Below, piece after piece: positions 43,643 to 50,795 of a stretch of 53,112 bases of DNA. Origin of the DNA: Streptosporangiaceae bacterium. GTDB lineage: Bacteria; Actinomycetota; Actinomycetes; Streptosporangiales; Streptosporangiaceae. The notes beneath the pieces were generated by a model, which was not told the DNA's origin, did no database searches, and was given only the letters and a program-made list of their open reading frames with translations. The translations under genes and the position numbers were made by a program. Positions within the stretch are counted from its first letter, which is position 1. The number at the start of each line of letters is the position of its first letter. The DNA lies in NCBI GenBank assembly GCA_019239975.1, contig JAFAZE010000068.1:1-53112 (forward strand), read 5' to 3'.

Positions 43643-43780
43643 GAATGATAATGTCAAGGGCGGATCCCGGAGAACCGGCGGCAGGAGGCGGTACTTCGCT
43701 CAGCCCTGGCGGCCAGCCGGCCGCCGAAAAGGCGGGGCACGGCCGGTTACCGTGGTGGGCGAAAGATCGGAGGAGCGGTG

Positions 43781-44437
43781 ATGGCAGAGGCGGCATCAGC
43801 GGCCGGCGCGCCGAGGGCGTCACGGCTGGACCGGCGCAAGGCGCGGACCCGGCAGGCGCTCATCGACGCCGCGGTGCGGCTGATCGCCGAGGGACGCGGG
43901 GACCGGGCGAGCATCCAGGAGATCACCGAGGCTGCTGACGTTGGCTTCGGATCCTTCTACAACCACTTCGACAGCAAGGAACAGCTGTTCCAGGCCGCTG
44001 CCGAAGAGGTGCTCGAACGCTGGGGGCAGATGATCGACCGGGCCAGCGCCGGCATCAGCGACCCGGCGGAGCTGTTCGCCGTGGGCACGCGGATCACCGG
44101 GCGGCTGGGCTGGACCCACCCCGACATCGCCGGTTTCCTCACCGGCACCGGCCTGGACGCCCTGGACATCCCCGGCGGCCTGGCGCCGCGCGCCCTGCGG
44201 GACATCCAGGCCGGGCGGGCCGCGGGCCGCTTCAGTGTTCCCGACGCCGAGATCGCGCTCAGCGCGGCGGCCGGCGGCCTGCTTGGACTGCTGCGGGTGC
44301 ACCAGCGCCACCCCGGGCGCATCGACGAGGCCGCCGTCGATCAGCTCGCCGAGGCCCTGCTGCGGCTGCTGGGCGTCCCGGCGCCTGAGGCCGCCCGCCT
44401 CGCCGCACTCGGCCTTCCCGAAACCGGTAACTGGTAG
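43781..44437 (+). CDS. TetR/AcrR-family transcriptional regulator
   Basis: A 218-residue repressor. The N-terminal helix-turn-helix (residues about 20-70) reads RKARTRQALIDAAVRLIAEG, ASIQEITEAADVGFGSFYNH and FDSKEQLFQAAAEEVL. The C-terminal ligand domain is all-helical. ATG 43781 has GGAGGAG 5 bases upstream; GTG 43778 is too close. Divergent from the aromatic-catabolic operon, it probably represses that operon and itself, released by a pathway intermediate. A second copy of the operator-like element before the HdeD gene extends the likely regulon. Confidence 0.93.
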   Translation: MAEAASAAGAPRASRLDRRKARTRQALIDAAVRLIAEGRGDRASIQEITEAADVGFGSFYNHFDSKEQLFQAAAEEVLERWGQMIDRASAGISDPAELFAVGTRITGRLGWTHPDIAGFLTGTGLDALDIPGGLAPRALRDIQAGRAAGRFSVPDAEIALSAAAGGLLGLLRVHQRHPGRIDEAAVDQLAEALLRLLGVPAPEAARLAALGLPETGNW

Positions 44438-44454
44438 CGGCACCGCGGGTGGCC

Positions 44455-44600
44455 CGGCTCTGCCCACGGCGAGCTTGTTGGGGCCGAACCGCTGGGCCCG
44501 CGCGCTCGCCTCAGCCGAGGTCAGCCCGCGCTGCCCGTCCACACCTTCGGAACGCAGGGTCTGGCTGGCGCTGAGCGTGTGCCACGCGATCCCGTCGGGG
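44455..44600 (-). pseudogene. P-type cation ATPase N-terminal remnant
   Basis: On the minus strand, IAWHTLSASQTLRSEGVDGQ then RGLTSAEASARAQRFGPNKL matches the Cation_ATPase_N region ('WH.LS..E.L..L.vd...GLs..EA..R...yGPN.L') of calcium/metal P-type ATPases. Only about 45 residues survive; homology stops at LAV near 44460, where the TetR gene end begins. No start codon or membrane helices remain. Confidence 0.75.
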
Positions 44601-44672
44601 AAGGGCGGAGCCGGGCCGTAGTCACGTCTCTCACCATGACGGCGTCGTCATGTTCCAGAAATTGATGTTTGG

Positions 44673-44709
44673 ATCAGTCTTGTAATCACTCATCAGTTAT
44701 GATTATAGT
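44673..44709 (+). promoter_or_regulatory. TetR operator-like element, site 2, overlapping a promoter
   Basis: The 31 bases at 44673-44703 match site 1 at 25 positions: ATCAGTCTTGTAAT, a 5-base divergent spacer, then ATCAGTTATGAT. Overlapping it, TTGTAA (44680-44685), an 18-base spacer and TATAGT (44704-44709) form a plausible sigma-70 promoter for the HdeD-like gene starting at 44787. A repressor bound here would block -35 to -10. Confidence 0.72.
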
Positions 44710-44786
44710 GGTGCCGAAGGCCGCGGCTGGCGGAGGACAACCACTCCGGCGCCAGCGGCGGCGAAGCGAGCGAAAGGAGCTCTGTC

Positions 44787-45386
44787 ATGCTGAAGTCACT
44801 GAGTACGTCGCTGATCGTGCGCGGCGTCCTCGCCCTCGCCGTCGGGATCATCGCGCTGGCCTGGCCCCAGGTCACCGTCCTGGCCCTGGTCATCTTGTTC
44901 GCGGTGTACGCGTTCATCGCCGCCGGCCTGGAGGCCGTGCGGGCGTTCAGCAGCGCCAAGGCCGGGCCGGTGTTCGGGCACCTGCTGCTCGGGCTGGTCG
45001 ACATCGCCGCCGGCGTCATCGCGCTGGCCTGGCCCGGCCCCACCGCGCTGGTGCTGGTACTGATCGTGGGCATCTGGGCGGTCATCGGCGGCCTCGTCGA
45101 GATCGCCGCGGCCTTCCAGGCCGGCGAGCCCGCCGGGACGCGGGCGACGTTCATCCTGGGCGGGCTGGCCGCGGTCGCGTTCGGCGTGGTGCTGTGCGCC
45201 CGCCCCGGCCTTGGCGCGATCACCCTCGCGCTGCTGTTCGGCCTGTTCAACCTCGTCTACGGGGTTTGGGCACTCGTGCAGGGCGTTGAGCTGCGCCGCG
45301 CGCGCAAGACTCTGCCCTCCGTGATAAAGCCAAGGGAAGCGGCCGACAACATGCCCAGCCCGTCCCGGCGGACCGCTCAGCGGTGA
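44787..45386 (+). CDS. HdeD-like (DUF308) membrane protein
   Basis: A 199-residue six-helix membrane protein of the HdeD/DUF308 family, which includes E. coli HdeD of acid resistance. Two repeated halves, LIVRGVLALAVGIIALAWPQ and LLLGLVDIAAGVIALAWPGP, each contain the GIIALAWP signature. A third related segment is LGGLAAVAFGVVLCARPG. A polar C-tail of about 30 residues follows. ATG 44787 has AAAGGAG upstream. The operator-like element upstream suggests control by the nearby TetR together with the aromatic pathway, perhaps as protection against aromatic acids (inference). Confidence 0.9.
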   Translation: MLKSLSTSLIVRGVLALAVGIIALAWPQVTVLALVILFAVYAFIAAGLEAVRAFSSAKAGPVFGHLLLGLVDIAAGVIALAWPGPTALVLVLIVGIWAVIGGLVEIAAAFQAGEPAGTRATFILGGLAAVAFGVVLCARPGLGAITLALLFGLFNLVYGVWALVQGVELRRARKTLPSVIKPREAADNMPSPSRRTAQR

Positions 45387-45433
45387 AATCTGCCGGCGAC
45401 GGAATGAGGCAGCCTGTGAAGAAGGGCGTGCTG

Positions 45434-45625
45434 ATGGTGAGGACCTGGTGGCGGCTGCCCGCCTTGGCGCTGCCGCTGGTCCTCGCCGCGTGCGCGAGCC
45501 CGGGTAGCGGGACCGGCGGTGTTACCGGGGCCGGTCCCGCGGCGCCCGGCGGATGGCGGGGGCTTTCGCCGGTGCGGCACGTGTGGGTCATCGAGCTGGA
45601 GAACACCGCGGTGGCGGGAGTGCTA
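45434..45625 (+). pseudogene. 5' fragment of a secreted phosphoesterase lipoprotein
   Basis: It begins with a lipoprotein signal (RLPALALPLVLAACASPGSG, lipobox LAAC). It then reads SPVRHVWVIELENTA, the start of the alkaline-phosphatase/phospholipase C-like phosphoesterase domain ('hVWVI.lEN', where Glu/Asn bind metal). At about 45625 homology ends exactly where the opposite-strand immunity-like gene ends. The remaining open frame to 46024 is antisense to that gene. The gene was therefore cut, probably when the toxin cassette arrived. ATG 45434 follows AAGAAGG; an upstream GTG 45383 overlapping the HdeD stop is possible. Confidence 0.72.
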
Positions 45626-46006
45626 TTCGCCGCGCCCCGCCCACTTGGCGTACTCCGTGAAAATAAGGGCTGGACCGCTGCTTCCGCTCCTGGTCTCCAG
45701 GAAATCGTCGAGCAGGCTGAACAGCGTCCCTACGGCATGGGCTTCTTGTGTTTCGTCAAGGGTGTCGGCAGGCACGATGACAGGAGGAGGCGGGAACGCG
45801 GCCCGCAGAACCAGGGCCGGCCATCCAAGGTTCGTGCCATGGCCCACCTTCATCGCGAGCCATTCACGGAAACCGGTGAGCAGCCCCCAGGAGTTACCGG
45901 CATCGCAGCCCATGATAAACGCCACTGCCTGCGCGTACGATCCGTCCAGCCCATAACTGTTAGGGCGTTCTTGAATATCTGCGAAAAGTTTCCGATAGTC
46001 TGTCAT
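45623..46006 (-). CDS. Small acidic protein after the toxin gene; probable immunity protein
   Basis: A 127-residue soluble protein with no family I recognise. It contains DYRKLFADIQERPNSYGLDG, FIMGCDAGNSWGLLTGFREW, a VGHGTNLGWPALVL segment, and an acidic helix HAVGTLFSLLDDFLETRSGS. ATG 46006 is only 10 bases after the stop of the papain-fold gene, so the two are co-translated. Size, position and lack of export signal fit an immunity protein that blocks the toxin domain inside the producing cell. Codon use is less GC-biased than in neighbours, consistent with transfer. The immunity role is inferred from context. Confidence 0.7.
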   Translation of the reverse strand: MTDYRKLFADIQERPNSYGLDGSYAQAVAFIMGCDAGNSWGLLTGFREWLAMKVGHGTNLGWPALVLRAAFPPPPVIVPADTLDETQEAHAVGTLFSLLDDFLETRSGSSGPALIFTEYAKWAGRGE

Positions 46007-46016
46007 GGTCGCCTGA

Positions 46017-47813
46017 TTAGCTGACTGGCGTGAACCGTAGATACTTTCCGTACTGCCACTCGTTGACATATTGATCGAACGGCTCTCCGTATCGGCCGGT
46101 CCATGCATCGTACACCCTGCCATCCTTGATGACTACTTCATGGTAGTTCCAGTACGTATCCTCGCCCCGGTACTTTCCAAGATATCGCGCTCCCGCGCTG
46201 TCCTCTATCCGGTAGATGGTTCCGCCGATCTTCTGCTGGATTTCCTTCGCGACGTCCTCACAGCCCGTGCTGCGGCAGATGGTTGACGGATCGCGCGGCG
46301 TCCAGCCAGGACCGAGGTCATCAGCACCGCTCGGGGATTGCTGCGGGTTTCCCGCATTCGGGTCGTTCGGCCCCGGGTTGTTCGGGTCCGGATTGGAGGC
46401 CGAGAGATTCTTGTCCGGGCTAGTGCCGGGCAGGTTCTGCTGCCCCGGGTTCTGGCCGCACGTGGTGCTTGGGCCCTGGCCGCTGCCGCCTGATTCCGCG
46501 GCGAGCTGCTGCGCCGCCTGAAGGTAGGCGGCCGCGAGGTCGGCAGGCCCTAGGGTGCCGTTCTTTACCAGGTCGGAGATGTTCTGGGCGCTGAGGCCGT
46601 TCTGGCCGTTGACCTGGGCCGCCACCGTCATTCCCGCCTTGATGGCCGCCTGCCCGGCCAGCGCTTGCAGGAAGAGTTGCTGGAAGGCGGTCTCGCTGGC
46701 GGTCTCCTCGTTGAGGATCTGCTGCAGCAGCTCCTCGGCGCTGAGCTGACACGCGTTACTCGGCTGCGACTGCTGGCAAAGCTGGTCCCCGGGCTGGCAT
46801 TGGGCCGACTGCGGATCGGCGGCCGGTGCGCCGGCCGGGGTGTCGGTGACGCAGGTGCCGGTGCCGTCGTCGTGCTGGCCGCTCGGGCAGCTGACGGTGG
46901 CGCCGCCCTGGTTCTGGCTTGTGGCCTGTGCGCTGTTCTGCGCCTGCTGCCCGCAAGATGCCGGGGCGTTACCAGCTGAACCAGCACCGCACTGATCGGT
47001 GGCCGTCTGCGTCGCGGGCGTGTCCGTCGCTGTCGTGTTCGGCTGGGCCGGGCAGTCCGATGCGGTGGCGACGGTGCTGCCGTCCGAACAGACGAAACTC
47101 GTGTTCACCTGAGTTGACGGCATCGTGACCTGTGTGCTGGCCGGGACGGTAACGGGCGGAGTGTCAGCCACGCAGTTGCCGTTGCCGTCGTTGTGCTGGC
47201 CGCCTGGACACAAGATGGTGACCGGCGGGCTGACCCACGGGGCGGCTGGGCAATCGGATTGAGTGGCCGCTGTGCTGCCGTCTGGGCAGGTGACCGTCAC
47301 CGTATCCTGATTGGCCTGGGAAGTGGTGGTTACGCTGGCGTTGCCAGTCGTGACGGAATTATCCGTAGCCGAGTTCGTATTGCTCGTGTCAGCGCTGCCG
47401 GTTACGGTCAGTGCCTGCTGGATTTGCTGGTTCAGATTGCTATTATCCGTGCCGAGACTGCCCGTCTGAAGGTTCCCAAGGCTGGGGTCAGTTTGTGTCG
47501 GCGGAATTGTGACGTTCTGATTGCCCGGGATAGTGGGCGGGCAGTTCGAGGTAGTGGAAATTCCGGTGACAGGGTCGGTTGCCGGCAGGCAGAAACCGGT
47601 GAGAGTCATGACATGGCTCGCCGGGGGCCGGTCACCTATATTGCCGACAGCGCCGCACCCCAGGGCGCCGGCCACGACCAGGACGGCACCCAAGCGAACC
47701 ATTCGGGCCGTGCTCCAGGCGACGCCGGTTTCTGGCCGCGTCACTTTACGCTTCAGCACAGCCCAGAGCACCAGTTGCATGACGCCGGCCAGTGCGAACG
47801 GGTATGGACTCAT
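46017..47813 (-). CDS. Membrane-anchored Cys-repeat protein with probable papain-fold C-terminal toxin domain
   Basis: A 598-residue protein. Two hydrophobic segments (about 3-20 and 37-57) are followed by a long Thr/Gln/Asn-rich outer region. This carries four Cys-framed repeats of two alternating types: CPDGSTAATQSDCPAAP and CSDGSTVATASDCPAQP; CPGGQHNDGNGNCVADTP and CPSGQHDDGTGTCVTDTP. A helical stretch (about 350-440) and a Pro/Asn linker precede the last 86 residues. There C518 (STGCEDVAKEIQQKIGG), H558 (WNYHEVVIKDG) and D569 (RVYDAWTG) form a papain-like Cys-His-Asp arrangement like the Tox-PL polymorphic toxins. ATG 47813 follows GAGGAAG. A lysozyme-like gene precedes it by 42 bp. Confidence 0.75.
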   Translation of the reverse strand: MSPYPFALAGVMQLVLWAVLKRKVTRPETGVAWSTARMVRLGAVLVVAGALGCGAVGNIGDRPPASHVMTLTGFCLPATDPVTGISTTSNCPPTIPGNQNVTIPPTQTDPSLGNLQTGSLGTDNSNLNQQIQQALTVTGSADTSNTNSATDNSVTTGNASVTTTSQANQDTVTVTCPDGSTAATQSDCPAAPWVSPPVTILCPGGQHNDGNGNCVADTPPVTVPASTQVTMPSTQVNTSFVCSDGSTVATASDCPAQPNTTATDTPATQTATDQCGAGSAGNAPASCGQQAQNSAQATSQNQGGATVSCPSGQHDDGTGTCVTDTPAGAPAADPQSAQCQPGDQLCQQSQPSNACQLSAEELLQQILNEETASETAFQQLFLQALAGQAAIKAGMTVAAQVNGQNGLSAQNISDLVKNGTLGPADLAAAYLQAAQQLAAESGGSGQGPSTTCGQNPGQQNLPGTSPDKNLSASNPDPNNPGPNDPNAGNPQQSPSGADDLGPGWTPRDPSTICRSTGCEDVAKEIQQKIGGTIYRIEDSAGARYLGKYRGEDTYWNYHEVVIKDGRVYDAWTGRYGEPFDQYVNEWQYGKYLRFTPVS

Positions 47814-47855
47814 TGGTGTGAAAGCTTCCTCGTGGTGGTTTGGCGTGGACTCCGG

Positions 47856-48713
47856 TCAGCATTGGCTTGCGTACGCTCCACTTGTGTAGGTGGTCCATGG
47901 AGACCAGTTGGTACCGTCCGCGGACAAGATGACCGCGGCGCGCGCGTTGGCATACGGGTCGTAGCTGGACAGTGAGCCGTGGTCCGGATTGATCTGCCAG
48001 TAGCCGCGTTCTCCGGCGGGGCCGGTGGCGTACTGGTTCCCGGACGATTCGGCCATGGCGATCGAGGCGGCGAGCGCGGCATGCGATGCTGGGCCGCCTG
48101 CCCGCTCCCACAGCGTTTCCAGAGCGGCGCAGCCGAGCGTCCCGGTCTGGGCCGTCTCGTTCTGGCTGGTTCCGCCGATCGCGCTGGCGGTGAACGCTCG
48201 CGGCGGCTTATCCGGGATGGTCAGCACCTGGCCCGGGTAGATCAGGTCTGGGTCGCTGATCCGGGACCGGTTCGCGGCGTAGAGCCATTCCCAGTTGGCG
48301 AACCGGCCACCCAGGCGCCGCGCGATCGCGGACAGGCTGTCACCAGGTCGCACCACATAGGACTGGCTTTCCGGCAGGGCCGCCGCATGGGTCCGTAGCC
48401 GGGCGTGGGTCTGTGAGGCGGCGCCGGTCCATGAATTGGTGTGCGGCCGTGGCGTGGCGTCGGCCTGTGCCGCGACACCGGAGGAGGAAGGGTGAGCCGC
48501 TGCGGAGGGAAGGCGAGCCGCTGGCACCGAAGCCGAAGGGGCGTGCGGCGCCGCGACCCCTTGCATAACAGCGATCAGCCCGCTGACCACCGCGCCGGCG
48601 ACGAGCAGGCGCGAGATCACCTGGGTCCATGGAGGCCTGGCCCGCTGGCCGCTGGCGCCCGAGGGCGCTGTGCGGGGCACGCGGGCGCGCGGGTGAGGAC
48701 GAAGGATCTTCAT
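47856..48713 (-). CDS. LysM protein with lysozyme/transglycosylase-like domain
   Basis: A 285-residue exported or membrane-anchored protein. One hydrophobic helix is at about 31-53, followed by an Ala/Ser/Pro linker. The LysM domain (118-167) reads SYVVRPGDSLSAIARRLGG and YPGQVLTIPDKP. The C-terminal lysozyme-like domain has the candidate catalytic E222 in AMAESSGNQYATGPAGERGY, then WQINPDHG. It should bind and locally open peptidoglycan. ATG 48713 follows GAGGTGG. Its closeness (42 bp) to the toxin-like gene suggests that it helps that protein or its carrier cross the wall. Confidence 0.88.
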   Translation of the reverse strand: MKILRPHPRARVPRTAPSGASGQRARPPWTQVISRLLVAGAVVSGLIAVMQGVAAPHAPSASVPAARLPSAAAHPSSSGVAAQADATPRPHTNSWTGAASQTHARLRTHAAALPESQSYVVRPGDSLSAIARRLGGRFANWEWLYAANRSRISDPDLIYPGQVLTIPDKPPRAFTASAIGGTSQNETAQTGTLGCAALETLWERAGGPASHAALAASIAMAESSGNQYATGPAGERGYWQINPDHGSLSSYDPYANARAAVILSADGTNWSPWTTYTSGAYASQC

Positions 48714-48953
48714 GCGGTGACCACCTCGAGCTGAGGAAGGAGACTGCCTTGCTTCCGGTCGTCACCAATCCACTCGCCTGGCAGCCTGTCCGGCAACGTC
48801 GGACGGAGGTGGTCAATCAAACGTGGACAATCAGGTAGGCGATCAGCGAACCAGCGGATGCCGGACAGCCGCCGGTCAACCAGGTCAGCGCGCTCAGGGG
48901 TGCCGTTCAGCCGCTCAGGGTGGTGCCGTCAGAGGCGCGGCCCGGCGGGCTGT

Positions 48954-50333
48954 TCAGCACCTGACACGTACGGGGGCGGCGACGGCGTCTGCGCCGGGAG
49001 ACCCCTCTCCGCGGTCGGTAAGTTCGATGAACACCGTGCCACCGGGGAAGACGAAGGGTCCGCGGGTGAGCCACTGGCCGCGGTGGCTGGCCTGGTCAAC
49101 GGTGAAGCTGGCGATCTGGTCATCGATGTTCTGCGATCCGGCAGTGATCCAGTAATAAACCGCGGAGTTAGAGTGCGCGGATACCGGAACGTAGAAACTC
49201 AGTCTGCAACTGGGCGCCGCCAGGCCCGTGTTGAAGGTCCAGTCGTAGTCGTCTTGCCACTGATACGGATCACCCGGGACCTCGGCCAGCTTGCTGTACA
49301 GGAAATATCGTCCACACAAGCCGCCACGCAGGCCTGGCTCCGCGGTACGGTGCCAGCCATCGCCGTCAGGGGAGTGATACGCGGAGGTCACGACGGCAGA
49401 CGACTGCCCGCAGAACGGCCCCCCGGTGGCGGTAAACGCGGCGGCGCTCGCGTGCTCATCGTGGTGCCGGACGGGCGGAGTGGTGGCGCGCGACATCCGC
49501 GGGGCCGCGCCGCCAGCTTCGGCAGGCCGCTGGCGAGAACCCGGGCCCAGGCGCAGCATCAGCAGACCCCCGATGACCACGATCGCGAGCGCGCTTACGG
49601 CAATCGCCAGCGTCTGGTTGTTACGCGGCCGTCGCCGCGCGTGCCGGGGGCGGGTACCGGCCTGGCCGTGCACGGCCAGGCGCGTGTCGTCGGCCGGCAC
49701 GGAGGGTTGCGCGGTGTACGGACCAGCACCGGGCTGCGCAGCCGGAGCGCTGGTGGCGTCCCGTGCAGCGCCCGGCCCCGGGGCGGGACCGCCGCGGACC
49801 GGGGCAGCGAGCGAACCAAAGGACGGCGGGGGAGCAGGGAACGGAGAGGGAACTGGCAGTGGACCGGGCATGAAACGCGGACGGTCAGCGGCTTCCCAGG
49901 CCCGAGCCCGCCAGTCAGGTGCTTCTTGGACGGCGGTTTCCCGAGCGGGCGTTTCCCCGGCTGGAGCCCGCTGGAGATACGGTTCCCGCTCAGGGCCGCC
50001 AGCCGCGGGGCGCCGTTCCCAGGACCGCGCCGGCTGCCCGTGATCGCCGCTTCCCTCTGCGGCGCGCTCCAGGTCAGCAGCGACCCCGTGCCATCGCTCC
50101 TCCCATGCGGCGGTATCTCCGCCACAGCTACCGACGAACGCGAGAGTCACGTCCAGCGAGGGCATTTGTTTTCCGCTGGCGGCGGCCGACAATGTGCTAC
50201 TGGAATATCCAGCCTTCCTTGCCAATTGCCGGTACGTCGGTTTACCTGCAGCAGCACGCAGCCGCCTGAGTTCCGACGCGAACGCGGCGAGCGGCCCGCT
50301 GGACCGGTCCAGAGGGCTTTCCGGGCGCCCCAT
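48954..50333 (-). CDS. XRE-HTH transmembrane protein with extracytoplasmic domain
   Basis: A 459-residue protein. The N-terminal helix-turn-helix (about 18-72: FASELRRLRAAAGKPTYRQL, KAGYSSSTLSAAASGKQMPS) is of the XRE type found in many actinomycete proteins. A long Pro/Ala/Arg-rich cytoplasmic linker follows, then one transmembrane helix (240-260, TLAIAVSALAIVVIGGLLML). The outer domain of about 170 residues has conserved-looking Cys and Trp (WQDDYDWTFNTGL, FYVPVSAHSNSAVYYWITAG, GGTVFIELTDRGEG), a beta-sandwich pattern. ATG 50333 follows GGGGAGG. It may sense an envelope signal and control transcription; it heads the minus-strand toxin cassette, 240 bp before the LysM gene. Confidence 0.85.
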   Translation of the reverse strand: MGRPESPLDRSSGPLAAFASELRRLRAAAGKPTYRQLARKAGYSSSTLSAAASGKQMPSLDVTLAFVGSCGGDTAAWEERWHGVAADLERAAEGSGDHGQPARSWERRPAAGGPEREPYLQRAPAGETPARETAVQEAPDWRARAWEAADRPRFMPGPLPVPSPFPAPPPSFGSLAAPVRGGPAPGPGAARDATSAPAAQPGAGPYTAQPSVPADDTRLAVHGQAGTRPRHARRRPRNNQTLAIAVSALAIVVIGGLLMLRLGPGSRQRPAEAGGAAPRMSRATTPPVRHHDEHASAAAFTATGGPFCGQSSAVVTSAYHSPDGDGWHRTAEPGLRGGLCGRYFLYSKLAEVPGDPYQWQDDYDWTFNTGLAAPSCRLSFYVPVSAHSNSAVYYWITAGSQNIDDQIASFTVDQASHRGQWLTRGPFVFPGGTVFIELTDRGEGSPGADAVAAPVRVRC

Positions 50334-50559
50334 TCAAAACCTCCCCTTACGCGAGGACCAAGGCGGCTACGGCAGGCAAATGGGCGAAATACTTCATGTG
50401 CCCGGCGGCCCCGAAGGAGTGCGGGCGGTATTCCCCGAACCCCATGAACACCCCCAGCGGGGATGGGGTTTGCCTGCTTTGCCCCGGTATACGGACAGCA
50501 TGACCGGTCCCGCTCACTCCGCCGCGCCATGTAAGCGCGCCGTAATCCCCTCTTCGCCA

Positions 50560-50735
50560 CCAGCCTGGAACGGTGCGCCAGACCTGGCGCAGCACCGCCG
50601 CCTCGTCGCTGGTCAGGCCGGGGTGAGCGGCCTGGTAGCGGGCCAGGTGCTCGCGCCACAAGCTTGCCCGCGCTTGCGGGCCAGCTCGGCGTACATGGGC
50701 CGCCGGTAGGCCATCGGATACGCGGTGATCCCGTC
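50560..50735 (-). pseudogene. Frameshifted fragment resembling fulvocin C-related proteins
   Basis: One minus frame reads DGITAYPMAYRRPMYAELAR then KRGQA. A 1-base shift near 50660 leads to WREHLARYQAAHPGLTSDEA then AVLRQVWRTVP. Together they look like the 'YRRAIY..L.P..R..LW..HL..Y.AAHP.LT..Q..VL' pattern of bacteriocin fulvocin C-related proteins. The C-terminal part is absent. The family name is from memory of the pattern and uncertain; a disrupted small gene is likely. The rest of 50334-50795 has no recognised gene. Confidence 0.42.
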
Positions 50736-50795
50736 ATATTCGCGCGGCCGAAATTCACTGGGGCCGGACCGGCCGTGCGCCCTACGATCGGGCGC

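Noticed and set aside
43820..44542. 240-residue minus-strand open frame opposite TetR
   Set aside because: Only its first ~30 residues are meaningful (P-type ATPase fossil); the rest is antisense to the TetR gene.
45626..46024. C-terminal part of the plus-strand frame continuing the lipoprotein
   Set aside because: Antisense to the immunity-like gene and without phosphoesterase motifs, so treated as read-through of a truncated gene.
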